Shown: positions 35,337-43,744 of the stretch, piece after piece
Layout of the letters: every line of letters begins with the position of its first letter
Position numbering within the stretch: position 1 is the stretch's first letter
Assembly: GCF_008271655.1 (NCBI RefSeq)
Contig: NZ_VKKX01000033.1
Location: forward strand, 310,001-374,000
DNA length: 64,000 nucleotides
Source of the DNA: Gemmobacter caeruleus
GTDB lineage: Bacteria; Pseudomonadota; Alphaproteobacteria; Rhodobacterales; Rhodobacteraceae
Direction: 5' to 3'
The notes under the pieces: generated by a model
The model's input: only the letters and a program-made list of their open reading frames with translations
The model's database searches: none
Told to the model about the DNA's origin: nothing
Translations under genes and position numbers: made by a program

Positions 35337-36239
35337 TTACTCCGCAACGATCTGGGCGATGGTGGTCTTGAGCACGCGCACCGTCTGTTCCAGCTGGCGC
35401 TTGTCGTCCTTGTTCAGGGGTTTCAGCGGCGGGCGCGGCGGGCCGGCATATTGGCCCATCATCTCGCAGCCATGCTTGATGCATTGAATGAACTTGCCGC
35501 CCTGTTCCAGCACCCGCATCAGCGGCATCAGCGCCGACATGATGCGGCGACCCTTGTCGAAATTGCCCTCGATCGCGCAGGCACGATACAGCGCCAGATG
35601 TTCGGCCGGCAGAAAGTTGGACCCGCCGCAGACCCAGCTGCGCGCGCCCCAGGCAAAGAATTCCAGCGCCTGATCGTCCATGCCGCAGGACATCTGGATA
35701 TGCGGGTAATCGCGCGCCAGCAGATGCACGCGGTTGATGTCGCCGCTGCTTTCCTTGATGGCACAGATGTTGCGCGACCGGCCCACGCGGTCCAGGAATT
35801 CCTCGCCCATGGTGATGCCCATGCGGCCGGGATAGTTATAGAGCATGACCGGCAGTTCCGCCGCGCGGTCGATGGCCAGCGCGTTCAGGGCGTTTTCACG
35901 CTCGGTCGGGACGGAATAGGGCGGGCTGCCCACCAGGATGGAATCCGCCCCGATATGCGCCGCATGTTCGGCCATGGTCAGCGAATCCTCCAGCCGGATC
36001 GCGACGGTGCCCACCATCAGATGCGTGCGGCCGCGCGTCACCTCACGCGCGAGGGTCGCCAGTTCCTGCCGTTCCTGCATGGTCTGGGCATAATATTCGC
36101 CGGTCGAGCCGCCGTTGATGATGCCGTGAACCCCGGCCGCGATCAGATATTCCAGCTGCGCGACAAAGGCATCGTGGTCGATGCTGCCATCCTCGCGATG
36201 GGGGGTGATGGCGGGGGTGTAGATGCCCTCGAATCTCAT
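35337..36239 (-). CDS. DapA-family lyase/deaminase (probable 1-pyrroline-4-hydroxy-2-carboxylate deaminase)
   Basis: A protein of 300 residues from the ATG at 36239 (GAGGAG upstream, overlapping the GntR stop in ATGA). It is a dihydrodipicolinate synthase-superfamily barrel with Schiff-base lysine K162 in CAIKESSGD, Y134 in VMLYNYPGRMG and the substrate-binding GGSTGEYY. The family includes DapA, NanA, KDG aldolase and the Pyr4H2C deaminase of D-hydroxyproline catabolism. Its place between a GntR regulator, an aldehyde dehydrogenase and a FAD amine oxidoreductase fits the last one: hydroxypyrroline carboxylate to 2-oxoglutarate semialdehyde plus ammonia. True dihydrodipicolinate synthase is unlikely in this context. 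Confidence 0.82.
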   Translation of the reverse strand: MRFEGIYTPAITPHREDGSIDHDAFVAQLEYLIAAGVHGIINGGSTGEYYAQTMQERQELATLAREVTRGRTHLMVGTVAIRLEDSLTMAEHAAHIGADSILVGSPPYSVPTERENALNALAIDRAAELPVMLYNYPGRMGITMGEEFLDRVGRSRNICAIKESSGDINRVHLLARDYPHIQMSCGMDDQALEFFAWGARSWVCGGSNFLPAEHLALYRACAIEGNFDKGRRIMSALMPLMRVLEQGGKFIQCIKHGCEMMGQYAGPPRPPLKPLNKDDKRQLEQTVRVLKTTIAQIVAE

Positions 36240-36958
36240 GAGGCTCCTCTCTGCTCCAGCGGCTCCGGCGCGCGGCCGAGCGGGAAGCGAATGCTGACGG
36301 GGGTGACGAAACTTTCGATCTGGGCGCGCGACAGTTCCCAATGCGCCACGGCCAGATCGGCGGCGGCATCTGCATCGCCGGCCTCGATCAGCGCGATGAA
36401 TTCGTCATGCTGATCGGCTGCGGTGGCCGAGATGCAGGCCATGGCGGCCTTGCGCGGGTCGTAAAAGGTCATGCCGATGCGGGTATGGTCGATGAGCAGG
36501 CGCCGCAGGCTGGGCATGAGGAATTCGTTATCGGCCATGTCGCCGATGATGGAATGGAACCGTTCATTGCCGACGGCGCGTTCGGCGGCATTGCCGTTGC
36601 GGATCGCCTGACGAAACGCCCATTGGCATTCCTTCAGCCGCGCGATCTGTGCGGCAGTGGCATGTTCGGCGGCCAGACGGGTGACCGCGGCATAGATCAT
36701 CGGCGCCGCAACAAAGAAATTGCGCAGGGTCTTGTGCGTCATCGGCGCGACCTGCGCGCCGCGGTTTTCATGCAGCACCACATAGCCTTCGCCGGCCAGC
36801 TGGCGCAGCACCTCGCGCAGCGGGGGGCGCGAGATGCCATAGGTTTCGGCCAGCTCGGTTTCGTCCAGATAGACGCCCGGCTCCAGCACCTGGGTCAGGA
36901 TCTTGCGGCGCAAGTCCTCGGTGCAGATGGCTTTCTTGCTGCGCGATTCGGTTTCCAT
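36236..36958 (-). CDS. GntR-family (FadR/FCD subfamily) transcriptional regulator
   Basis: A protein of 240 residues; the ATG at 36958 has AGGAG eight bases upstream and is favoured over in-frame ATGs at 37018 and 37033. The N-terminal winged helix contains DETELAETYGISRPPLREVL and LAGEGYVVLHENRGAQV, and the C-terminal all-helical FCD domain contains HSIIGDMADNEFLMPSLRRL with the metal/ligand histidines of the family. It heads the dapA-like/aldh/FAD operon and is divergent from the betaine importer, so it probably represses both until substrate or an intermediate is present. Confidence 0.9.
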   Translation of the reverse strand: METESRSKKAICTEDLRRKILTQVLEPGVYLDETELAETYGISRPPLREVLRQLAGEGYVVLHENRGAQVAPMTHKTLRNFFVAAPMIYAAVTRLAAEHATAAQIARLKECQWAFRQAIRNGNAAERAVGNERFHSIIGDMADNEFLMPSLRRLLIDHTRIGMTFYDPRKAAMACISATAADQHDEFIALIEAGDADAAADLAVAHWELSRAQIESFVTPVSIRFPLGRAPEPLEQRGAS

Positions 36959-37016
36959 GGGGATGCTCCTGCCTGAGTTGCCAGTCTGTTTTGACTGCGA
37001 GTCAGGGTTCGTGTCC

Positions 37017-37051
37017 ATTGTGTAGTGCATCAAAATACATATTGTCTACTG
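37017..37051. promoter_or_regulatory. Candidate GntR operator pair in the gntR/proV divergent promoter
   Basis: Two near-identical 11-mers in direct orientation, ATTGTGTAGTG (37017-37027) and ATTGTCTACTG (37041-37051), lie 24 bp apart in the 137-bp intergenic region. The second contains TGTC-TACT, which fits the yGTM-KACy core of FadR-type sites. An additional inverted repeat CAGTC-N6-GACTG is at 36982-36997. Assignment to the adjacent GntR protein is inferred from position only. Confidence 0.4.
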
Positions 37052-37095
37052 AAAAAATCTGTGGTTAGTTTTCCTCAGTTCAAGGGGGATTCTGC

Positions 37096-38172
37096 ATGGT
37101 CGAACTGCGCGAGGACGTCATCCGCTGCGAGGGGATATGGAAGATCTTCGGTGACAGATCGCGACAGGCGACAGAGGCCGTGCGCAACGAGGGCCTGACG
37201 AAAAAGGAAATCCGCGAAAAGTTCGACTGCGTGGTCGGCGTGCAGGATGCCAGCTTTACCGTCGGCAGGGGCGAGATCTTTTGCATCATGGGGCTGTCGG
37301 GGTCGGGCAAATCGACGCTGATCCGCCACATCAACCGCCTGATCGAACCGACGCTGGGCGCGGTCTATATCGAGGGGCAGAACGTCAATGCGATGAACGC
37401 GCAGGAGCTGCGGCAACTGCGGGCCGAAAAGATCGGCATGGTGTTTCAGTCGATGGCGCTGATGCCGCATCGCACCGTGCGCGACAATGTGGCCTTTTCG
37501 CTGGAGGTGCGCGGCGCGTCCGAGGCCGAGCGCGCCAAGGTGGCCGCGCGCGCGATCGAGATGGTGGACCTGACCGGCTGGGATCGCAAATACCCGGACG
37601 AGCTGTCGGGCGGCATGCAGCAGCGCGTCGGCCTGGCGCGGGCGCTGGCGGCGGACCCGACGATCCTGCTGATGGATGAACCGTTTTCGGCGCTCGACCC
37701 CCTGATCCGGCGGCAATTGCAGGGCACTTTCATGGATCTGTCGGCCGAGCTGCACAAGACCACCGTCTTCATCACCCATGACCTTGACGAGGCGATCCGC
37801 ATCGGTGACCGCATCGCGATCATGAAGGACGGCGTGCTGGTGCAGATCGGCACGCCCGAACAGATCGTCACCGAGCCCGCCGACGATTATGTCGCCGAAT
37901 TCGTGGCGGGGATCTCCAAGCTCGATCTGGTGACGGCGGCGCGCATCATGCAGCCGCTGGCCGCCTATACGCAGGCGCATGGCCCGCAGGATACCGCGCG
38001 CTGGCCGGTGGCGCGGCCAGAGCAAAACCTGAACGAACTGGTCGATCTGGCCGTGGGCACCGATCACCCGATCCTGGTCCGCGCCGAGGGCGTGGCGATC
38101 GGCGTGGTGACCAAGCGCGCGCTGCTGCGGGGCATCCAGGGCCGTGACGAAACCGAAGGGAGGGCCGCCTGA
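37096..38172 (+). CDS. proV: Glycine/proline betaine ABC transporter ATP-binding protein (ProV-like)
   Basis: A protein of 358 residues: Walker A GLSGSGKST, Q-loop VFQSMALMPHRTV, signature LSGGMQQRVG, Walker B ILLMDEPFSALD and switch His in VFITHDLDEA. The N-terminal extension (GLTKKEIREKFDCVVGVQDASF) is typical of ProV/OpuAA proteins, and the C-terminal ~100 residues replace the usual CBS pair with a shorter region. It energises uptake of betaine-type compounds. A TGATG overlap couples it to the permease gene. Confidence 0.92.
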   Translation: MVELREDVIRCEGIWKIFGDRSRQATEAVRNEGLTKKEIREKFDCVVGVQDASFTVGRGEIFCIMGLSGSGKSTLIRHINRLIEPTLGAVYIEGQNVNAMNAQELRQLRAEKIGMVFQSMALMPHRTVRDNVAFSLEVRGASEAERAKVAARAIEMVDLTGWDRKYPDELSGGMQQRVGLARALAADPTILLMDEPFSALDPLIRRQLQGTFMDLSAELHKTTVFITHDLDEAIRIGDRIAIMKDGVLVQIGTPEQIVTEPADDYVAEFVAGISKLDLVTAARIMQPLAAYTQAHGPQDTARWPVARPEQNLNELVDLAVGTDHPILVRAEGVAIGVVTKRALLRGIQGRDETEGRAA

Positions 38173-39125
38173 TGGCCGAAACGACGACGTTCGACTGGCT
38201 CAACCCTTTCGCCTCGATCGACCTTGGCATCGCGACCTGGGCCGACGGGATCAAGCAATGGGCGATTTCCAACCGCGACATGATCCAGCCGATCAAGCGG
38301 GTCTTTGAAAAGGCGATCATCGGCATCGAGGGCGCGTTGCAGGCGGTGCCGCCGCTGGTCATGCTGATCCTGCTGGTGCTGATCGCCTGGCAGGCGGCGG
38401 GGCGGCGCGCGGCAATCGTGGTCGGTTGCTGTCTGATGGTGCTGGGCGTCCTTGCGCCCGAGGCCTGGGGCCTTGCCATGACGACGCTCGCCATCGTGAC
38501 GGCTTCGGTGCTGCTTTGCGTGCTGATCGGGTTGCCGCTGGGCGTGCTGGCGGGCAAGAGCGACAGGTTCGAGGCCGTGATCCGCCCGGTGCTGGACACG
38601 ATGCAGACCATCCCGGCCTTTGTCTATCTGGTGCCTGTGGTGATGATGATCGGCATCGGCAATGTGTCTGGGGTGATCGTGACGATCATCTTTGCGCTGC
38701 CGCCGCTGGTGCGGCTGACCTCGCTGGGCATTCGCGGCGTCAATCCCGCCGTGGTGGAGGCCGCCCGCGCCTTCGGCGCCTCGCCCGGGCAGATCCTGCG
38801 CAAGGTGGAACTGCCGCTGGCTACACCGACCATTCTGGCGGGGCTGAACCAGACGATCATGCTGTCGCTGTCGATGGTGGTCATCGCCTCGATGATCTCG
38901 GTCAAGGGGCTGGGCAACGAGGTGCTGCGCGCCATGGGGCGGCTGGATGCCGGCAAGGCCATCGTCGGCGGCCTTGGCATCGTCATGCTGGCCATCGTGC
39001 TGGACCGCATCACCCAGGGGCTTGGCCGGTCGGGCCGTGATCGCGGACACAAACCCTGGTGGCAGACCGGGCCTGTCGGCCTGGTGGCCGGATTTTTCAC
39101 CCCAAAAAATGAAGAAACGCGCTGA
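38172..39125 (+). CDS. proW: Betaine ABC transporter permease (ProW-like)
   Basis: A protein of 317 residues with about six to seven membrane helices and the binding-protein-dependent permease motif near residues 185-215 (VNPAVVEAARAFGASPGQIL), which docks with the ATPase. The QTIPAFVYLVPVVMMIGIGN segment is diagnostic for ProW/OpuAB. It lies between the ATPase and the binding protein in one operon. Confidence 0.92.
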   Translation: MAETTTFDWLNPFASIDLGIATWADGIKQWAISNRDMIQPIKRVFEKAIIGIEGALQAVPPLVMLILLVLIAWQAAGRRAAIVVGCCLMVLGVLAPEAWGLAMTTLAIVTASVLLCVLIGLPLGVLAGKSDRFEAVIRPVLDTMQTIPAFVYLVPVVMMIGIGNVSGVIVTIIFALPPLVRLTSLGIRGVNPAVVEAARAFGASPGQILRKVELPLATPTILAGLNQTIMLSLSMVVIASMISVKGLGNEVLRAMGRLDAGKAIVGGLGIVMLAIVLDRITQGLGRSGRDRGHKPWWQTGPVGLVAGFFTPKNEETR

Positions 39126-39157
39126 ACGCGACATCACCAACCAACCTGGAGATATCC

Positions 39158-40144
39158 ATGAAACACCTCAGCACTGCCACGGCGCTTCTGGCGCTTCTGG
39201 CTTCGACCCCCGCCCTGGCGCAGGACAAACCCGGTGAAGGCGTGACCGTCCGGCCGATCATGTCCACCCAGATGGAGGAGGATTTCCAGCACAAGATCCT
39301 GTTCCGCGCGCTGGAAGACCTCGGCTATACCGTGGCCGAGCCGAACCAGGCCGATTATCAGACCATGATCCTGGCCGTCGGCGCCAATGACGCCGATTTC
39401 AGCGCGGTGGAATGGCGCAGCCTGCATGACGGCTTTTACCAGGAGGCCGGCGGCGATGCGGTGATGACCAAGGTCGGCACCTATATCGAAGGCGCGCTTC
39501 AGGGCTATCTGATTGACAAGAAGACCTATGACAGCGGCATCACCGATCTGGCCCAGCTGGCCGACCCCGAGGTGGCCAAGCTGTTCGATGCCGATGGCGA
39601 TGGCAAGGCCGACCTGGCGGGCTGCATTCCCGGCTGGGGCTGCGAGCGCGTGATCGAGACTGGGCTTGACGCCTACAAGCTGCGCGACACCGTCACGCAT
39701 AACCAGGGCGCGTATCAGGCGATCATCGCCGATACGATCGCGCGGTTCCAGAATGGCCAGCCGATTCTCTACTACACTTGGACGCCCTATTGGGTCTCGG
39801 GTGTGCTGGTCCCGGGCCGCGACGTGGAATGGCTGAGCGTGCCCTTCACCGCCCTGCCCGACGGCGCCACCGGCAATACCGAATACGAGGGCAAGAACCT
39901 CGGCTTTGCGGTGGACAGCATCGGCGTGATCGCGCGCAACGATTTTCTCGCGGCGAACCCGGCGGCGGCCAAGCTGTTCGAGGTGGCCAAGCTCGACATC
40001 AACGACATCTCGGCCCAGAACAAGCTGATCGCGGATGGCGAGAATACCCCCGCCGCCATCGACAAGCATGCTGCGGACTGGATCGCCGCGCATCAGGCGG
40101 AATATGACAGCTGGCTGGCGGCCGCGCGCGCGGCGGCAAAGTAA
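39158..40144 (+). CDS. proX: Betaine-binding periplasmic protein (ProX-like)
   Basis: A protein of 328 residues with a Sec signal peptide (KHLSTATALLALLASTPALA-Q). The mature part is closely similar in reading to E. coli ProX: PIMSTQMEEDFQHKILFRAL, GYLIDKKTYDSGITDLAQL, DADGDGKADLAGCIPGWGCE and ILYYTWTPYWVSGVLVPGRD. ProX proteins hold glycine betaine or proline betaine in an aromatic box; the YTWTPYW segment contributes to it and is intact. This makes quaternary-amine uptake the best-supported function of the island. Confidence 0.93.
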   Translation: MKHLSTATALLALLASTPALAQDKPGEGVTVRPIMSTQMEEDFQHKILFRALEDLGYTVAEPNQADYQTMILAVGANDADFSAVEWRSLHDGFYQEAGGDAVMTKVGTYIEGALQGYLIDKKTYDSGITDLAQLADPEVAKLFDADGDGKADLAGCIPGWGCERVIETGLDAYKLRDTVTHNQGAYQAIIADTIARFQNGQPILYYTWTPYWVSGVLVPGRDVEWLSVPFTALPDGATGNTEYEGKNLGFAVDSIGVIARNDFLAANPAAAKLFEVAKLDINDISAQNKLIADGENTPAAIDKHAADWIAAHQAEYDSWLAAARAAAK

Positions 40145-40155
40145 CCACCACATGC

Positions 40156-40182
40156 GGGGCGCCTGTGACGGGCGCCCCTTTT
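40156..40182 (+). terminator. Rho-independent terminator after proX
   Basis: An 8-bp stem GGGGCGCC / GGCGCCCC with a 7-base loop, followed immediately by TTTT. It ends the importer operon 11 bases after the proX stop. Confidence 0.8.
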
Positions 40183-40196
40183 CCCCGGGGCAGGCG

Positions 40197-41147
40197 ATGA
40201 CCGCGACCACCCATTTCGTCTTCCTGATGCTGCCGGAGTTTTCGCATCTGGCGTTTTCCTGCGCGCTGGAGCCGCTGCGCATCGCCAATCTGGTGGCGGG
40301 CAAGCCGCTGTATCGCTGGACGCTGATCAGCTCCGAGGGCGGGACGGCGACCTGTTCCAACGGCTCGGTCACGCTGGTGCAGGGCGGGCTGGAGCCGCTG
40401 CGTCATGCCGACCGGCTGTTCGTCATTTCGGGCATCCACATGACGCAGCATGTGACGCCCGAATTGCTGGCCTTCCTGCGCCGCGAAAGGGCGGCGGGCA
40501 CGCCGCTGGGCGCCATCTGTTCGGGCGCCTATGTCCTGGCGCGGGCCGGATTCCTGGACGGGGTCGAGACGGCGGTCCATTGGGCCTATCACGATCTTTT
40601 CCTTGAGGAATTCCCTGACGTGCGACTGGTCCGCAACGTCTTTGTCGCGCGCGAGCGGATCATCACCGCCTCGGGCGGGACGGCGGCGGCGGATCTGATG
40701 CTGCATCTGATCGGCAGCCAGCACGGCACCGATCTCGCAACCGAGGTGGCCGACCAGATGGTCTACAACGCCGTGCGAGAGGGGAGTGCGGCACAGCGGG
40801 TTTCGCTGCAATCGCGGCACGGGATGCGCAATGACCATCTCAAGCGCGCCATCGCCATCATGGAGCGCTGCATCGAGGCGCCGGTCTCGCCCAGCCTGGT
40901 GGCCGAGGAGCTGGGCATTTCCACCCGGCAACTGGAGCGGCTGTTCGGCCGCTATCTGAATTCCACGCCCAAGCACTACTTCATGGAAATGCGGCTGAAC
41001 CGGGCGCAGAACCTGCTGGTGCAGACCGAACAGTCGATCACCGAAATCGCGATGGCCTGCGGGTTTCAGTCCACTTCGCATTTTTCCAAGGTGTTTCGCG
41101 GCCATTTCGGCAAATCGCCGCTGTCGCACCGCACCACGCTGGCCTGA
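40197..41147 (+). CDS. GlxA-family AraC-type transcriptional regulator (DJ-1/PfpI + HTH)
   Basis: A protein of 316 residues starting at the ATG at 40197. The N-terminal two-thirds is a DJ-1/PfpI-like amidotransferase fold with the nucleophile-elbow segment GAICSGAYVLARAG. The C-terminal ~100 residues are an AraC-type double helix-turn-helix (VAEELGISTRQLERLFGRYL; ITEIAMACGFQSTSHFSKVF). This architecture includes GbdR, CdhR and SouR, sensors of glycine betaine, carnitine and sarcosine in pseudomonads. Lying directly after proX, it probably activates betaine catabolic or transport genes. Confidence 0.9.
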   Translation: MTATTHFVFLMLPEFSHLAFSCALEPLRIANLVAGKPLYRWTLISSEGGTATCSNGSVTLVQGGLEPLRHADRLFVISGIHMTQHVTPELLAFLRRERAAGTPLGAICSGAYVLARAGFLDGVETAVHWAYHDLFLEEFPDVRLVRNVFVARERIITASGGTAAADLMLHLIGSQHGTDLATEVADQMVYNAVREGSAAQRVSLQSRHGMRNDHLKRAIAIMERCIEAPVSPSLVAEELGISTRQLERLFGRYLNSTPKHYFMEMRLNRAQNLLVQTEQSITEIAMACGFQSTSHFSKVFRGHFGKSPLSHRTTLA

Positions 41148-41153
41148 CCGCCT

Positions 41154-41777
41154 TCAGGCCGTCAGACGGGCGCGAAACCGCGCCATCTCGTTCGCGGGGG
41201 GGCGCTTGCCGGTAAAGATCTCGACATAGTTCGGCACGCGGTCCAGCCGCAGGGCCATCGGTTCTTCGGTCTGCATCGAGATATAGCCGATCTGCACCAG
41301 ATAGATCGTGCGCGCCCGCACATCGGCATCCTGCGGATCATGGCCCCAGCGTTCCAGCATCTGCTGCAAGGCGGCCAGACGCTCGGTATCCACTGCGCGC
41401 AGCCGCGCCAGCACGGCGGCATCCTGCAAGGCCCATCCCCGCACCGCGAATTCCAGCCGGGCATCAAAGCTGGTCTCCGACAGAAAGCAGCCGATGACGT
41501 TCAGCATCGCCTCGGTCCCGGTTTCGGCATAGGCGTGGCTGGCGGCGACCATCGGTTCGGTGGTGCGGCCGGCCCACATCTCGATCAGCGCGGACAAGAG
41601 CGCGGCGCGATCCTTGAAGAACCAGTAAAAGCTGGTGCGCGACAGTTTCAGCCGCGCGCCGAGGGTCTGAATCCGCACCGCATCGACGCCCTGTTCGATC
41701 AGCGCATCATAGGCGGCAGAGACCCAAAGTTCCGGCGACCCGCGCCAGCCCGTTTCCTGTTCATCCGGTCTGTCCAT
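41154..41777 (-). CDS. TetR-family transcriptional regulator
   Basis: A protein of 207 residues with the TetR N-terminal DNA-binding domain (LIEQGVDAVRIQTLGARLKL, SRTSFYWFFKDRAALLSALI) and a divergent helical ligand domain. It converges with the GlxA-type gene (6-base gap). Its targets are not evident; it lies at the border between the betaine island and the anaerobic ubiquinone block. Confidence 0.88.
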   Translation of the reverse strand: MDRPDEQETGWRGSPELWVSAAYDALIEQGVDAVRIQTLGARLKLSRTSFYWFFKDRAALLSALIEMWAGRTTEPMVAASHAYAETGTEAMLNVIGCFLSETSFDARLEFAVRGWALQDAAVLARLRAVDTERLAALQQMLERWGHDPQDADVRARTIYLVQIGYISMQTEEPMALRLDRVPNYVEIFTGKRPPANEMARFRARLTA

Positions 41778-41844
41778 TGCGGCAGATTACGCCGCAAGCG
41801 GTGGGCGATCAAGGGAATGTGCAGCATTGCCCGCTGGCTGGACA

Positions 41845-42762
41845 TTACTGAACACGGGCGGGGGTGGCATCGCCCGACCAGGCCGCGCCGGCTGGTCCGG
41901 TCAGGAACCCGTCCGACAGGATGCCATCGGGCACCAGCGGCCGCAAGCGCGCCGCCAGATCGGCCCCCGACTGTTGCCCCGCCAGCCCCGCCGCATAGGC
42001 CCGACAGATCTCGGCAAAGTCGCGCGATTGCGGCGACAGGCGCAGCGCGGCGACGCCCGCCTCGCGCAGGGCGTCGATCTGCAAGGCCATGCTGGCGGTG
42101 GATTGGCTCAGCGTCTGCACGCCGTTCACCGCCAGAAAGCGCTGATGGTCCAGCGTCGCCACGTCGCGGCCATCGGGATCCTCGCCGCAGACGAACTGGC
42201 AACTGTCCTTGGCGCGGTCATGCAATCGCGCGTGATAGCAGCGCGCCGAAATGGCCAGCGGCAGCCGGCCATGACCCCAGACCTCGATCGGCACGCCCTC
42301 CTCGCGCCCCAGACGGGCCAGCACGGCGACGGATTCCAGCGTCAGTTCCGGCGGCAGGCAGACCCGACGCGCGCCGCGCCGGATCAGCCAGCGCAGGGTG
42401 CCTTCGTTATAGACATTCACCAGCGGCCCGACCCAGAAGGGCTGTCCCGCCGGCAGATGCGCCAGGGCAGAGAGGTCGTTCACCTCGACCGGCAGGCCCG
42501 TTTCGAACAGATCGGCGGTCTGCCGGCGTTCGCGCCGTAGCGTGATCAGCGCGAGCGAGGTCAGCGCGACCTCCTTGCCGGCGGCGCCGAGCCTGTCGAT
42601 GGCGGGGCCGATCTCATCTTGCCAGAAGGGCAGCCGCTTGGAACAGACCAGTTCCCCCAGCACGACGCGGGCGACCGGCGTCTCGGCAAGGTCGTGGTAA
42701 AAGGCGCGGACACGCGTGGCATCCCAGAAAAAGAAATTGGGGCCCACCGTCAGGTCCATCAT
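41845..42762 (-). CDS. ubiV: UbiV, O2-independent ubiquinone hydroxylation protein (U32 family)
   Basis: A protein of about 305 residues starting at the ATG at 42762 or 42759, one base after the ubiU stop, with GGAG upstream. It is a peptidase-U32-like protein with the N-terminal segment LTVGPNFFFWDATRVRAFYH and a cysteine cluster (CYHARLHDRAKDSCQFVCGE) that with an N-terminal Cys would ligate a 4Fe-4S cluster. UbiV forms a heterodimer with UbiU for prephenate-dependent, oxygen-free ring hydroxylation in ubiquinone synthesis. Order ubiT-ubiU-ubiV and the upstream Fnr-type site support this. Confidence 0.9.
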   Translation of the reverse strand: MMDLTVGPNFFFWDATRVRAFYHDLAETPVARVVLGELVCSKRLPFWQDEIGPAIDRLGAAGKEVALTSLALITLRRERRQTADLFETGLPVEVNDLSALAHLPAGQPFWVGPLVNVYNEGTLRWLIRRGARRVCLPPELTLESVAVLARLGREEGVPIEVWGHGRLPLAISARCYHARLHDRAKDSCQFVCGEDPDGRDVATLDHQRFLAVNGVQTLSQSTASMALQIDALREAGVAALRLSPQSRDFAEICRAYAAGLAGQQSGADLAARLRPLVPDGILSDGFLTGPAGAAWSGDATPARVQ

Positions 42763-42763
42763 G

Positions 42764-43744
42764 TCATCTCCAGGTCTTTGCATAGGCGCCGGTCGTGGCC
42801 TTTTGCCCCTCGGCCAGGCGGGCAAGCTGGCTTTCGGGCAGCGGCCGACCGGCGGCCTGCGCCTCGACCGCGGCGCGAAAGGCGCGCACCACCTGCGCCA
42901 CATAGGCGCGGCTGCGCTGCCGCCCCTCGATCTTGAGCGCGCGCACCCCCGCGCCGGCCAACCGCGGGATCAGATGGGTGGCATCCAGGCTGACCGGATC
43001 CTCAAAGATATGGCCGGTCTGCGGGCCAGAGGTGAAACACCCCTTGCACAGCGTGGGATAGGGCGCCGGGGCGGTTCTGGCGGTGCGGTGGATGGTAAAG
43101 CCGCCCAGCCGCGCCGCCAGATCGTTGCCCTCTTCGGCATAGGCCACATGGCTGGCGGGCGAACAGACGCCGTTCATGTTGGGCGATTTGCCGGTGGCAT
43201 AGGATGAAAGCGAACAGCGCCCTTCGGCCATCACGCAAAGCCCGCCAAAGACAAAGACCTCGGTCTCCACGTCGATCTCGCGATTGATGGCGGCGATTTC
43301 CTCGACCGTAAGGACGCGGGGCAGCACCACGCGGCGCACACCAAAGGCGCTGGCATAGAGGTTGATCGCATCGGGATTGGCCGCCGCCGCCTGCACCGAC
43401 AGGTGTCGCCGCAGGCCGGGGTGATGTTCGGCGGCATGGGCCAAGAGCCCGAGATCGGCCAGGATCACCGCATCGACCCCCGCAGCCTCGGCATGGGCGA
43501 GGGCGCGGTGCCAGAGCGGCTCGGCCCCGGCGCGGGGAAAGGTGTTGATCGCGACCAGCACCTTGGCGCCGCGCGCATGGGCAAAGCGCACGCCCTCGGC
43601 CATGTCCTCGGGGGTAAAGTTCAGACCGGGAAAGTTGCGGGCATTGGTTTCATCGGCAAAGCCGCAATAGACGGCATGTGCCCCGGCCTCGACGGCGGCA
43701 CGCAGGGCGGCGGGGGTGCCGGCGGGGCAGACAAGTTCCATCAT
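42764..43744 (-). CDS. ubiU: UbiU, O2-independent ubiquinone hydroxylation protein (U32 family)
   Basis: A protein of 326 residues, U32 family: starts MELVCPAGTPAALRAAVEAG, with the conserved SVQAAAANPDAINLYASAFG segment. The four cluster-binding cysteines expected of UbiU are visible in FGGLCVMAEGRCSLSSY, NMNGVCSP and TLCKGCF. It partners UbiV in anaerobic hydroxylation of ubiquinone precursors. Its start overlaps the ubiT stop in ATGA. Confidence 0.92.
   Translation of the reverse strand: MMELVCPAGTPAALRAAVEAGAHAVYCGFADETNARNFPGLNFTPEDMAEGVRFAHARGAKVLVAINTFPRAGAEPLWHRALAHAEAAGVDAVILADLGLLAHAAEHHPGLRRHLSVQAAAANPDAINLYASAFGVRRVVLPRVLTVEEIAAINREIDVETEVFVFGGLCVMAEGRCSLSSYATGKSPNMNGVCSPASHVAYAEEGNDLAARLGGFTIHRTARTAPAPYPTLCKGCFTSGPQTGHIFEDPVSLDATHLIPRLAGAGVRALKIEGRQRSRAYVAQVVRAFRAAVEAQAAGRPLPESQLARLAEGQKATTGAYAKTWR

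Noticed and set aside
35337-36239. Lysine-biosynthetic dihydrodipicolinate synthase
   Set aside because: The context is a coupled catabolic operon with a GntR regulator, ALDH and FAD amine oxidoreductase, which fits hydroxyproline-type degradation instead.
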